This document shows, one piece after another, positions 23,533 through 35,642 of a stretch of DNA of 64,000 nt. The DNA comes from Erythrophleum ivorense (taxonomy: Eukaryota > Streptophyta > Magnoliopsida > Fabales > Fabaceae). Below the pieces are notes generated by a model. That model did not search any database, had not been told where the DNA came from, and saw only the letters and a program-made list of their open reading frames with translations. The stretch's first letter is position 1. The number at the start of each line of letters is the position of its first letter. The stretch covers positions 18,948,286-19,012,285 of the forward strand of contig JAIUCV010000007.1 in the NCBI GenBank assembly GCA_026724425.1, given 5' to 3'. A program made the translations under genes and the position numbers.

Positions 23533-26500
23533 TGTAAACACCGTATTTTGTTCGGGTATACTCCAAAAATAATAATAAAATTAAAATAATAAAATAATAA
23601 AATAATAAAAAAATCAAATAGGTTCTTTTAGTTTAATAAGCTAAAACAAATCAAAGGAGAAAGAACTTAAAAATAAAATTAAAAAAAGAAAGAAAGAAAA
23701 GAATCAAAAGCCCATTAATCTAAAATTAAAACAAAAAAAAATCAAAGAGGGAGTAACAAAAATTTAAAATAAATGGAATTGAAACAAAAAATAAAAGAGC
23801 GACAAGAAAAAAAAAGGAAAAATGAATTAAAAGGGAAAAAGAGAGAGTAAAATTCCACAAAAGAAAAAGAAAAGAGGCTAAAAACAAAAAAAATCACCAA
23901 AAAAATAACTAAAAAATAATAATTAAAACAAAAATAAATAAATAAATAATTTTTGTTAAAAAAAAGGGGATTGCAAAAAAAAAAAACTAAAATAATATTA
24001 GAAAAAGGAAACCCAAAACAAAAACAAAAAAAAATCAAAAAGGAAAAAGTTCAAAGAAAAATAAATTAAGAGTCCAAAATCAGCTCAAAAAAAATTAATT
24101 AAAACAAAAAAAAAACCAAAGAGCAGGTCCAATCCAGATCTTAACCAAGCCCTACCCACTCAAAAATGAAAAAAATCAAATAATAGGCCCAATCCAAAGC
24201 CCAATTGCTAGAATCCAAAAGAAAATTAAACCCAACCCAGATTCAAACAAAAACCTGCCCAATACCCGCCAGGATCCAAACCAAAACCTACCCGATGGTC
24301 CTTGGTCCCCCTCCATTCGGTCCTCTGGCAGATGTACAGACAGACGGACAAAAGACAGAGAGACACAAAAAATCTAAGGGACGCGTTAGAGAAAAAGATG
24401 GAGGGATGCATAGAGGAGGGCAACAGACACTCACTCACGCACGCATAGGGCTAGAGGCTCCCACTACGGGTATGCCTCTCAACAGCGCAGAAAGGGGACC
24501 ACGCTCACAGAGAGGAGGGAGATTGGAAGCTGGGGCTACAAAAAGCGAAGGGGCAGAAACTCACAAAAGGGGAAGAGGACGAGCAAGCCAAGGGGGAGGT
24601 AAGGATTAGTCCCTAAGAAATTGGTCTTTCTCTGACCAAATATCTGAGAAGACGAAGATGAAGCAGAAATTGAACGAGAAGGGTGAGAGACCAAGGGAGG
24701 AGAAAGAAGTCTGTGAGGGGTTGTAGAGAGGGATGGAGAGAGGGAGACCAGAAAAGAGAAGGGGAGAAGGGTGCAAGAGAGATTTTTGAGTGCACAGAGG
24801 GGGGGAGAGAGACGAAGGGGGTTTGGTTTTCGGAAGGGGGTCTGATACAGAAGGGGAGCGAGAGAGGAAAGGGAGATCGACGGGGACAAAAGAAGGTTCA
24901 GCGAGTGAAGAGAGGGGGGAATGCGAGACTGATTATAAAAACCAGGGGGCAGAGGCATCGACGAAGAGGGTGAGGGTTTAGAGGAGGAGTTCTAGGAAAA
25001 GAGAACAAGGGATGGAAGGGTGAAGGAAGATCATCCAAAAGTATTGGTGAGAAGGAAAGATCGAGAGAGATGGTTCAACGAGAAAGGAAAACGGAAGGGA
25101 ATGAAGAAGAGGCTGAGAGGGACTGAACGAAAGGAGAGGCTGGAACCGAAAGAGGTGAGCCCTTTGAACCTTCCCTGTTTTTATTCTCAGACACTTCTGT
25201 GGATGGAGTACAGTGTTTTTTTTTCTTTTCACCGTGGATCCTAGCTCAAGTTTTATGTTACCTATGCTTGTTTGATTGAATATCATTTCAGTAAGATATG
25301 TTGAATTGCCTGAATGCATAATCACTGGCTATCAGTTATACTTTGCAACTAATTTTGAAGGTTTTGGATTCACTTTGATGTGTATGGTATCAATTGCGTC
25401 CTATGATACTGAATTCATTTTGAATGATTAATGGATTATGTATGTGTATCCTTAATGCTTGCTGGATATGCATTGTGGTTATCATATTATTGATGTGTTC
25501 CTGAATTCAAGATGATTGTTGTGATCTGATCCTTCTCGGGCTCCTAGTTGCGCAGGTTTTCCTTAATTTTATCAATATTTCTTTCCTTTCTCAGACGTAG
25601 CTTATGCCACTTATTTCGTGCCTAATTGAGGTCATGAAATGGATACAGCCTGAGATGCCTTAACAAAAATTTGTTAGCAAATTAATCATAGTTATGATTA
25701 GTCTGGATCTGCGTTTATATTCAAATAGAATTTTAAATAAGTGGTATATTTCAATTGGTAATCCCATCTACATCTTGGTGCTCTGTATTTCTGGACTGGT
25801 GTAGTCTTAGTGCATTACATATGATGGTTTACGAAGCATCCTAGCTAATGATGAGGTAATCTTTTAGTGGAAGTGTTGTGCCATATCGATTCATCCCCCA
25901 CTCTTTCCTATTTGTGTGGCTAGAATACGAGTAGGCATTCAGATTTATTCCCAGTTTGGTGATGTCAGTCTTGGATTTACTTTAGAATGACTTGTTGATC
26001 ACAGAGTTAGCTAAATGTGGTTGGTGTATGGGTCTAGTCATTTTGTTTACGGCAAATGCGAATTGAGCTTCGATCTTCATTTGATTGTAGTATTATAGGG
26101 ATAAGCATATGATTTTACGTATTGAACTCTTGCTTTAGAAGTTATAGAATTAACTTGAGTAGTTTCGTCTGGCTACAAACTAATGCATATTTTCTTTTCC
26201 TGGCTTATTGACATGGCGGGGAGTACCTTGAGACCACACTAAAATTGCACTGGGGATTTGCTCAAAAGAGGATAGCAAGCAAGGGATGGCAAGCATAAGG
26301 ATGCTGAGGGCGGAGGAGACATCACCATGAGGACAAATTGGTTTTGTGCTGTATTTTACACATTTTATTTACATTTTTCTTTTTTTGTACTTGAAATATA
26401 TTGAAACATGATGAAACTGGTTGAATACTTAGCACACACACCTGCAAACTATTATTTTGGGTTTATAAATATTTTTATCATTTTTTTTTCTGTTATTTAT

Positions 26501-28576
26501 TTTCATTAATTTTCACGTTAAAATTGCTGTGTGGGATTTCATGTCCCCTCAAGCACCTAGGGATGGACTAAAAGACCATGTGTGGCAATATGCTTCCTTG
26601 GTGTCTTTAAGGTTTTGAATGTGTTTAGTGTTTTGTGTTTCAATGGCCCCAGCAATAATTTTTCAAAAAAAATATTCATGAAAAGAAGAGCAAAAAAGAA
26701 AGATTAAAAAAAAAACTTTTCCTGAGAATAAAAATGAACTTCAAATACTTGCCTACTCCTTTCCTAATGTTTGTTTTGCACATAAAATTCAAAGATAAAT
26801 TTTCCTTCAGAGTTTGTTTTTGGGAAAAATTGAGAAGTAAAATAAAAAGATTTTCAAAAAATACATAAAAAAGAGAAGATACAGTAAATAGAAATTAGAC
26901 TTTTTTGAAGCTTAGGTATTTTTTCAATGAAAATATATTTCATAAACTAAACAATTTTATTCTCGTTTATAAATATACATATAACAAAAAAGGGGATCAA
27001 AACAAATGTGTAAAGAATAAAATCTAACAAAAGTGGAAGAATAAAAGGAAATCAATCAACAATGAGAAATAAAAATAAAAAATTAATTCAAACCAAAATT
27101 TCAAAAACAAAAAGAAGAAAGCCAATCAAAATACAAGGAAAAACGATAAAAAGGATGAAAATCCTTTTAATATCACAAAACAAAATAAGAAAAATGAGAA
27201 AAAAAAACAAGAAATAAAACAGGACAAAACACGAAACAAAATCGAGGAAAAAACATAGAAAAAAAAACAAAAAATTAAAGGATAATAAAAAGAAAAGAGA
27301 AAAGGATTGAAAATATAAAAAGAAAGTAAAATTATATTTACTTTTAACAAATTAAAACACATCAATCCATTTCAAAATCGTTTTATTTGTTAAAAGAAAA
27401 AGTAAATTTTATTTTCTTTGTCTTTTAAAAAAATAATAAAAACCAAAAAATTAAAAGACAATTCAAAACAAAGACAAAATAGAATTAGGAACAACCAAAA
27501 AGAGGAAAAGTGAATCAAAATTAAGAAAATAAAAACAGAAACAAAAATAAAAACAAAGAACAAAAAAGGGATAATAAAAACAAAAACAAAAACAAAAATC
27601 GAATGAATAGCAAAAAAAAAACGATAAGGAAAAGAGAGAAAAAATTGAAAAGGAAAGAAAAGTAAAATTGAATTTCCCTTTAGCAAATTAAGACACATCA
27701 ACCAATTTCAAAACTTGTTTTATTTGTTAAAGAAAAAAGTAATTTTTATTTTCTTTATGTTTTCACAAAAAATAAATAAATAAATAATAATAAAAAGAAA
27801 AAATAAAATAAAATAAATCAAAAATCAAATAAAACAACAAAAAACAAAAAAACAAAATCAATTAAGAATTGAAAATCAAACAAAAATCAAACAAAACAAC
27901 AACAAAAAAAAAAGACAAAACAAAACCAATCAAAAATTAAAAATCAAATATAAGCCAAACAAAAAAAACAAAACAAAACAAAACAAAACATCAACCAAAT
28001 ACAATTTTCAATCGATCTACGTGGACTTTGATCCCTCTTGAAAGGTACGTAGGCCCTAGGCTTTCATCTTAAGTCAAGTCCGCGCCTTGTAAATAAACAT
28101 TTTTCTTTTAATTTCATTTATTTCTTTCTTATTTTAATTCTTGAATTTCTTTCTGTTTTATTTTAATGCTGATTTCATTTCTTTTCTACTTTTAAATTTA
28201 TTTCCTTTTATTTCTTTATGCCTATTTTACATGCGATCTGTTAAGGAGAATTTAAATCGAATTAAGGCCATTTTATTTTTGCACAATTGATTTAGGGTAA
28301 CCGTTCTTAGTAACGGGTATAGTGGGGTGCTTAACACCTTTCCCACTCACAATCGACTCCCGGATCCATTTTCTGGTTCGTAGACCATTTTCCAAAATAA
28401 AAAGGCTTTTTCAAAGTTTTGCCTTTTAAAATTTAAAATTTTGGTGGCGACTCCTGAACCCTATCTATTACTCTTATTTCAATTTCGATTTCGTTTTTCA
28501 ATTACTTTGGGAAAAACCAAATTTCTTTTATTTCTTTGAAAAAGGGCGCTACGCGGTCGCATTTTCGGGTGTGACA
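23533..28576 (+). mobile_element. 5,044-bp solo LTR of a gypsy (Tat/Ogre-like) element
   Basis: Begins TGTAAACACCGTATTTTG and ends CATTTTCGGGTGTGACA, giving short inverted termini (TGTAAACACC against TGTCACACCC). It is flanked by the exact 5-bp duplication CAATT (23528-23532 and 28577-28581). Inside, in order, are an A-rich block (23540-24120), a GC-richer GA block (24200-25150), an AT-rich stretch and a second A-rich block (26650-28010). The end region contains TTTTGGTGGCGACTCC near 28440. No gag-pol or second LTR is present, so this is a single LTR, unusually long. Clade assignment is an inference from the terminal sequences. Confidence 0.82.
27088..27790. repeat. About 336-bp tandem duplication inside the 5-kb LTR
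   Basis: Two adjacent A-rich units each contain an AAATTAARACACATCAAYC segment followed by TTTCAAAA and TTTTATTTGTTAAA, near 27350 and 27685. The outer LTR has a single corresponding segment beginning at 28582, which suggests duplication within the inner copy. Confidence 0.65.
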
Positions 28577-28581
28577 CAATT

Positions 28582-29025
28582 TAAAACACAAATTGATTTT
28601 AAAACATTTTTGTTTGTGAAAGCCTAAAATGATTTTTATTCTCTTTTTCTTTTCACCAAAAAATAAAAAATAAAAAATGCTAACCAATTGACATAGTTTT
28701 CTACGTGATTGAGCATCATGGATTTTGATCCCTTTCATAGGATACAAAAGTCCTAAACTCTCATCTTAGGTCAAGTTCACACTTGTAAAAAAAAAATATT
28801 TTATTTTTAATTTCTTTTCTGTCTTTATTATTGCATGTGATTATTAGGGTAATTAAAATTAAATTAAGATTATATTAAGTTTGCACAGTTGATTTAGGGT
28901 AGCCGTTTTAGGAACAGGTGTTGTGAGTTGTCTAACACCTTCTCTATATACAACTGACTCTCAAATCAATTTTTGGTTTGTAAACCCTTTTTTTTTCAAA
29001 AAAGGTTTTTTTGAAGTTTTCTATA
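28582..29025 (+). mobile_element. Right part of the outer long gypsy-type LTR
   Basis: Starts directly after the CAATT duplication and is homologous to about 27690-28410 of the inner LTR. Shared landmarks are a GGACTTTGATCCCT/GGATTTTGATCCCT box, GTCAAGT-C-CACYTTGTAAA, TTGCACARTTGATTTAGGGTA and a TAACACCTT segment. Homology stops near 29025, before the GGTGGCGACTCC box and the terminal GTGTGACA present in the inner copy, so this LTR is truncated at its 3' end. Confidence 0.72.
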
Positions 29026-29029
29026 GGAG

Positions 29030-32000
29030 ATCTTTCTATTTTAGAAGCTTGGATAGTTGGCTTGAATGGTTTGAGACATAAGCGATGAATTCTTTGATAA
29101 AGTTGATAATTCAAAGAAATTTTTAAACTTGTTTAGGTAAAAAATTTTCATCTAAGAATTTGAAATATTTTGAGCTATGTGTGGACTTGGTTGGTAGTGT
29201 TTATGGGTTATCTATAAACCAAAGAACTCAATTTATATTTGACCTAATTGGCTTTTTCGAGTTAAAAGCATGATCTTTTATTGCTTAAGGATGTTCAAAA
29301 TCTGTTGAAAGAGTCCTTTGTGAAAAAGGAGGATATTATCAATTTATATAAGAATGATGTATAAGATAGGCTCATAAATATTGACCATTGCTTTCTAGAA
29401 CAAGGATGGAGCAACTTTAGGACCAAACAATATAACAATCCATTGATATTGGGCATTTAGAATACAAAACGCCATTTAATATCTTTTTATAAGATCAGTG
29501 TCAAGTTGCCAAAATCCAACTTTTAAGTCAAATTTAGAGAAGACTGTGGCTTCCTTAAGTATAGTAGTTTTCAAATTGATTTTTGGAAGAAGGAACTTGT
29601 CATTTTAAAGGAATGCGTTGAAAGGCTTGTAATCAATTACTAGCCTCTTCTTTATTTTTTTCAATTTTGATCTCTTTTCAACATTAAAGGTTGGGCAAGC
29701 CTAATTAAATTTTATAGGTTTAATTTTGGCAATGAGGCACCTTGTTCTCTGACAAGCATTAAGTCTTTAGGATTCATTCCTAAATGAGAGGCCTCTATTG
29801 GATTTATGTCTTCATTCCTTTTAAAAGAAACATAGATATAAAAGTCTTCATTCTTCCAAAAAGGAGAAGGATGGTTTAACTAATCATGGCTTTTTGGGCA
29901 AAATTCCATAAACTAGTTTATGATTTCTTTATAACTATGAGGGATTTGCTAAAGCTCAAACAATTTTGGGATGCTTGTATAAACCTTGAAATGTTGTCTA
30001 AATCTAACTCCTCTGGGTACAATTTGCAAGTGCTTTGCTTGGTAGTGAACATTCAGTCTTATGAAAATCTCTTTGTCAAGAAGGCTACTACCATGTATTT
30101 TTGTCCAAATAATGCAATATAGGAAAAACTTTATATTGATATTCTCTATGTTTCTTCCAATCTTTGGGGGGAAGAACAACAGGGTTCATCAAACTCTTTA
30201 AGGCTATTGTATCCACATATACAATTACAAAAATTAGCTTGTGATATTTGCTTTTGAGAACTTGCATTTCTATATATGGTAGAGGAAGGGATGGTTCTCA
30301 TTTCTTTCTATTTGAAAGGTTGGACAGTAATATCATTGAATTGAAGAATTTGAATCTTTTGAATTGCTAAAGCCTTTTGGTTTTAAAGAGATTTCTGGTT
30401 CAAAACTTGTTTTTAAGGCTGGTATGGTGAAGACTGTATTTTCATTTGTATCTTCTTATTCTTGAAGGGAATATTGGCATGAAGATGTTGAAGAAGTTTG
30501 ATGTCTTTCTTGGATTTGTTAGGACATCATTTTAGCAAAATGCCTCTTTTTTTGATAGATGTAGGATTTGTCTTGTTGCCGAAATGAAGTTGTCCACTTT
30601 TTAAAGAATCTGATAGACTTTTTATATTTTTGACGCTTGAATTACTTATGGCTTTTGAATATGGCTTTTTGAAAATGAGATTTCTTTTTCATAAGACAAG
30701 ATAATCTATTTTGTCTTCGCATTTGATTTGCAAGTATGATTTTTTACAAAACTTTTAAAGAGTTTGATGGAGTCAATCATTTTATATTGTTCATATAGCT
30801 TTTCAAGAGTGGAAAGGGCAAGTTGGTAAATTTCTTTTAAAGAGATTTCAATTATTTCTTTTTAGAGAGTTTAAATAGCCTTTAAGAGTTTTGGTTGAAG
30901 CTCATCGAGGAGCAAGGCTATGCAGGTGTATTAGAGATTGACATCATTGAATTTATTCAACATGTAATACTTTTAAGCCATTCTTTGGAAATGTAAGTCA
31001 AGATCTTTCCTATTTAGATAACAATATTTCATTTGAAAATATTCTTGACTTTTTGGTTTGTCAACCAAATGGTTCACTAATAAACTCTTTATGAATCATT
31101 TCTAAAATATTGGAATCATTTGAAAATTGAATGGCTTGGATCTACCTATACATTCATTTAGAACAATTTGCGGAAAGTCCCTATCATCTAAGAAACAAGT
31201 TCTATAAGCTCAACTTGAAGAATAATTCCAAATTTTTCATGTGAAAGTCAATCCATGAACCAAACTCATGTAATTTGTCTGAAGTAACATTATCAAATAT
31301 AAACTACGATCCATTGGTGAGACAAGTTTGAGTAACAAACTATTCTAGGGTGGATGTTGAGTATGTAGGGCAATGTTAAGCAAACTCTACTTTTTCAACA
31401 TGATCAACATTGGATTCTTCAACATTATGAGTAGGAGTGGCCATATAAAGGGTGAAGATATTTGCTGTTTAGTCAAAATCATCATAAATTGTTTCAAGGC
31501 CAATATCATCTATCTTTTCATATTCTAAATTGGCATAATGAGGTAAATTTTGGGCAAAGGCTATGGTATTAAAATTCTTGCGTGTGTTTTGGTCATTTGA
31601 AGTTTCAGAATGGGTAAATTGCTTATCTTTGTGTTTGGAAGGTGTTGACTAAGTCTTTTTTAGAGAGGAAGGAGGAGTTTGTTTGAGAGGTGGATGATCT
31701 AAAGGTTTAGTTAATGATAGAAATGCTTCATATTAGAGATTTATTTGTTGTGGTCTATAAGGAAGGTCTAAGAACCCTTGGTGTAGATGTTCTTCTTAGG
31801 AACGGGTGAGGTGGTTGAATCTAGTCATTAGCTTTCATGAGAACCTCATGTGTCATTTTAAAGCATTTTTGGTAATTTGCTTCACAAAGATAAGGAGAAT
31901 ATGGTGTAAGTTATATAAAGGGTATGGATAGGATTGTAACGACTAGAGTAAGAGTCATAGATGCGTTTGGTTTGATTTTTGGCCATATTTGATTCAATCT

Positions 32001-32280
32001 GATTCAATTGACATTTTAGCCTTCTAGTTTCTTACTCTTTTTAAGAAAACACTAAGCCTATGTATCCTTTTGTGATAAAATTTTTCAATTCTACATCCAA
32101 TTTGACAATCTGTTGATGGAGTTGATGATACAACTATTGTATTTGTGAATAAAATCTATCAATGCAAAAGTTGGTCTAGGTAGTCTATCCATTCAAATTA
32201 TCGAAGACTACAGTCTATCCTGGGTAGAACTCAATTCTAAGCTAGAGCACTGTCAATGTGTCAATTGAGCACTTTTTCTA
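29030..32280 (-). pseudogene. Endogenous pararetrovirus remnant (Caulimoviridae, florendovirus-like)
   Basis: Minus-strand relic of a plant pararetrovirus integrated in the genome. From right to left (5' to 3' on the minus strand) I see a decayed region of long partly open frames (about 32280-31640), a stretch consistent with the coat-protein region (31600-30880), a zinc-knuckle relic near 30570-30510 (KRGHFAK preserved, at least one Cys lost), and a reverse transcriptase domain (about 29900-29040). The RT contains FDLKVGFWQL near 29530. The catalytic box reads stop-I-D-N near 29335 instead of YxDD, so it is dead. There are many stops and frameshifts. RNase H is missing where the outer gypsy LTR abuts at about 29025. 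Assignment to the florendovirus group rests on RT resemblance judged by eye. Confidence 0.75.
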
Positions 32281-33100
32281 CTTGTGAGACTTGTCTTATT
32301 CCTTCATTTAAAATTTTTTTTTGTGGGAATAAAGAAATGTTTATAGGAAGCATTTGTTTTTGGATTGATCATCCTTTTCATGGATGAAAATTCTAAATTA
32401 TAAGATTGTGATAAAGAAGAGAACATTATACAAAGAATTAGTTGTGACAATATCTTTGACTCATATCTAATATTGTAAAGGTATATTTATTTCTTTTTTT
32501 ATTTAATAAAATAAGAGATATCTTCCGGCTTTGCCTAACAGTCTAATACACTTAACGTTTTATTTTTGAAATGTTTCTTCAGTGAAATTAAATTCAAATT
32601 GATTATAGAGAAATATTATTTCCTGTTAGCAACTAAACTATCCTAGGTAGATACTTAATTTGAGTTTGTCAACCTATACATCAATAGCCGTATAAATAAT
32701 TTACCATATAAATTTATACAATCTATTGCGCACACAACATTATATATTATAACATAATACTAATTTATGCTACATGCAATGTATTTAGTAAATAATGCAG
32801 TCTGACCAGTGACCCATAAAAGAGGGACTAGAAACAATTAGCCTCATGCGAACAACCCCCCGCCTCCAAAAACAAAAAAAAAAGAATGAACTTTTCAGTA
32901 TCATAATCAGAACGAAAAAATAATAATATTATTCTTAAAAAAAAAAATGAAATATCAATATAAGTCAGCATCCTGCCCACATCAGCCTTATAATAGAGCT
33001 ATGCAAGCATAAGTTGTATATCATATGAATGTTCATTCTCATCTATAATCAACTTCATCCGTATTGATTTTTGCCTAAACTAGAGAAAAATAAATCCAAG
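32281..33100. other. AT-rich intergenic DNA, nothing recognised
   Basis: No ORF of note, no tRNA, and no element ends were recognised between the pararetrovirus relic and the hydrolase fragment. Confidence 0.55.
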
Positions 33101-33167
33101 AGTTTGGAAGGATATATATGTACAGGTACAACAACACAAAAGACATGCAAATTCTAATTCGGATGCT

Positions 33168-33701
33168 TCATTCATCTTTCATTGCAAGCTCATGCCTCAT
33201 TTTCTGCCCAACTTCTACGAGAAGAGTCAAGAGAGCCTCACAAACTTGAGCTGCATCTCCTTCTAAGGTGTCATCTTTTAGCGAAGAATAAACCATCCAA
33301 GCATGATCCAGTTTTCGTCCAGGCCGCACCACAACAGATCCAGGAACTTCTGCATCTCTACAGGTCACGAGCCCATCGTTCTTCTCACCATACCTCAACT
33401 GCAGCAACTGTGCACAAGCAGCCATTGCAGCTCCTAAAGGCACCACCACAGGCAGTTTAGCAGGTTCACCTGCTGTTAAAGGAGTAATCATGGGCAATTC
33501 AGCATGTGCTACATGAGATAATGTGGCTAAAACAGCCGGAGAAATGCCAGCCTCTGTGTGAAGAGAAACAATAGGGACTTCTCTTGGCAGATGGTGCTCC
33601 TTTAAAAATTCCCTCCTCCTCTCATATGTCAGGTCTTCCAAAGCGCGCATCTCACCCTTTGCAACAAGAGATAAGTTGAATAACCTCAGAGGCTCAGACA
33701 C
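33168..33701 (-). pseudogene. C-terminal fragment of a plant alpha/beta-hydrolase-like protein
   Basis: An open frame of 178 codons ending in TGA at 33168. Its codon use and sequence look like a conserved plant gene: SEPLRLFNLSLVAKGEMRAL, then LTYERRREFLKEHHLPREVP, then LRYGEKNDGLVTCRDAEVPG and DHAWMVYSS near the end. It resembles the C-terminal half of an uncharacterised lipase-like alpha/beta-hydrolase family of plants; the His in DHAW may be the catalytic His. There is no ATG. Upstream of the first conserved codon the frame meets TAA about 15 nt earlier, with no AG acceptor in between, so I could not join it to an upstream exon. No upstream exon is visible before the copia fragment at 34442. 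It is either a truncated duplicate or a gene whose acceptor was destroyed. Confidence 0.7.
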
Positions 33702-33735
33702 CCAAAAATTTTAAAAAACTAACCTCAAATACTAG

Positions 33736-33781
33736 GTAGCTTACATGATGCTATTATCATGTAGCTTACATGATGCTATTA
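33736..33781. repeat. Two 21-bp direct repeats
   Basis: GTAGCTTACATGATGCTATT(A) occurs at 33736-33756 and 33761-33781, separated by TCAT. It is a recent small duplication just upstream (minus strand) of the broken hydrolase exon. Confidence 0.95.
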
Positions 33782-34441
33782 GACAGATGCCGAGAACTAC
33801 AACACTTAATTAAAAGAGCTACTGTAACAAATGTGCAGCTTCATTATATAATGACATTATTTTGTTTAGTATATGAGACAAATACATAAATCAATTGGCC
33901 TCTATATGAAATAAGTCTTAACATATTCATAGTAAGTGATAGAATAAGCAGTCAGCCAAAGACTACCATACACTAGACTAATAAAGTGAAACAGAGCAAG
34001 CTTGGTACAGCAAACAGGTTTAGATGAAATTCAGATTCCCTTTTAAATATGGGGTGAGATGGCTTTCTTCCTTTGATATACTACCATTAGATGTTTTGAA
34101 TAAAGCAAAAATTTGAAAGCACGTTAGCTGGTTAAACTAAACAATCATCAACTGAAGAGAGGAATTAATTGATAAAAAAAGAATGATTTGATGGAAGAAA
34201 AAGAATACACCAAAAGAGGACAAAGAATCTTCCAAAAACAAGATTCATAAACTAAACAAATATAAGCTCAATACAGCTTTCCAATCCCCTTATAAACCCA
34301 CAAGGGACACGCCAAAATGTGAAGACAGACTTTTGATTCAAAATTCCTTGCATTCCTTTCTAACTATGAACACCACAATCCTGTACAAAAATCGCTTTGC
34401 TTTAAGGCCTTATGCTCGTTCTTACTCAAAATCATTGAACT
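33782..34441. other. Intergenic or former intron DNA, nothing recognised
   Basis: AT-rich sequence with no coding signal on either strand. It may be the remains of an intron of the hydrolase gene, but nothing in it shows this. Confidence 0.5.
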
Positions 34442-35617
34442 TGTTATTGTTAAGCATATAGACTTTCAAGTTTTGGGCTTATGTTATATTCTCCTCGTAC
34501 TATGAGAATGTACTACATATACTTCACTCTTATTCAGTCTATAAATAAGATAGTTCAGTTTAGGAGGCTAACTAATTAAGTCAGCATCTCTTTAATTTCT
34601 TCCTCTATCTAAATGGTATGAAAGTCTTGTTCTCTGATCCACAAACAAAAAACAAAAAACAACTAGCAAGAGGTGTGACTTAGGCCCAAGCCACCCACGG
34701 TGGTTTAATAATGCAGTCATGGGATTTGGTTCAAAGAGTAGTTGTGATCATACATTTTTCAGACGTACTGATACAAGTTGCATTTTACTAGCGGTATATG
34801 CTGATGATTTTGTAATCACAAGCAGTGATGAACAATTCATAATTTGAAAGGCTTCCTCCAAAACCAATTCCGAACAAAAGATTTAAGTGATTTGAGATAT
34901 TTCTTGGGTATTGAAATATTGCAGTCAAACAGAGGTATTCTCTTTTTCAAAAGGAAGGATGTCCTAGATTTACTTGATGAAAAAGGGTTATTGGGATCTA
35001 AACCTAGCAAGACACTTATGGAACCAAATCTTGAGTTACCTGGCACTAATGGTGAAGTACTTAGTGACCCAGAGAAAGTATAGACAACTACTTGAGAAGT
35101 TGAATAATCTAATAGTGACATGTCTAGATATCATTTTCCCTGTGAGTGTAGATATTCATGTCCTAACCTAACATGGTTCATTGCGATGCATTAGTTTGTA
35201 TAGTATATTTTCTAATGAAAGCTCCTGGAAAAGGTGAAAAGGTATAATGCATATTGATCATGGGCATATGTAAGTGGAAGCCTTCACTGATGCTAATTAC
35301 ACAAATTTGATCACTACATGTATGTTCATACAAGACAACAATTAGCTGATGTGTTCACCAAAACCGTTAATGAGACTAGAGTTAATTTTATTTGTGAGGT
35401 GAGTGTTCACCAAAGTTGTTAACAGGACATTGTGTGCTCTAGCTTGAGAGGAAGTGTTCCTAAGTGTATGGGCTTTTAGGGTTGGGCTAGTGCTATATTC
35501 GCCCAGTACTAGTATGATCTACTGCATGTACTTTACTTTAATTCGATTTATAACTAAGATAGTCCAAGAGACTGACTAATTAAGTCATTATATCATTAAT
35601 TTCTTTCACTTTCTACA
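34442..35617 (+). mobile_element. Internally deleted copia element with short LTRs (copia G)
   Basis: About 1.18 kb. LTRs of about 170 bp lie at 34442-34612 (TGTTATTGTTAAGCATATAG) and 35455-35617 (TGTTCCTAAGTGTATGGGCT ... TTCTACA). A primer-site-like TGGTATGAAAG follows the first LTR at 34614, and a purine run GAGAGGAAG precedes the second. The interior holds only the C-terminal part of reverse transcriptase (VYADDFVITSS near 34795, then DLRYFLGIEI) and scraps of RNase H. The flanks GAACT and AGACT match only partly, so the duplication is unclear. Confidence 0.78.
34760..35170 (+). pseudogene. Reverse transcriptase fragment of copia G
   Basis: Encodes the YADD active-site region (the second box residue is A) followed by FRTKDLSDLRYFLGIEILQS and KRKDVLDLLDEKGLLGSKPS, the usual copia RT C-terminus. 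It is interrupted by stops near 34846 and 35083 and then becomes unreadable. Gag, protease and integrase are absent. Confidence 0.85.
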
Positions 35618-35642
35618 AGACTTAATAGCTCAAAACAGATCT

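Noticed and set aside
24205..24981. GC-richer overlapping ORFs of 60-140 codons on both strands, rich in Arg, Gly and Glu
   Set aside because: They lie inside the solo LTR in a GA-rich block; frames are open on both strands because of skewed composition, and no domain is recognisable.
22998..27701. Hydrophobic Phe/Leu-rich minus-strand ORFs resembling membrane proteins
   Set aside because: They are complements of A-rich low-complexity DNA in the long LTRs; Phe/Leu content follows from poly-T on the other strand.
28000..29025. The two similar segments near 28.0-28.4 and 28.6-29.0 kb as LTR ends of one complete element
   Set aside because: The CAATT duplication and TG...CA ends place the boundary at 28576, and no gag-pol lies between; they are the inner LTR end and the interrupted outer LTR.
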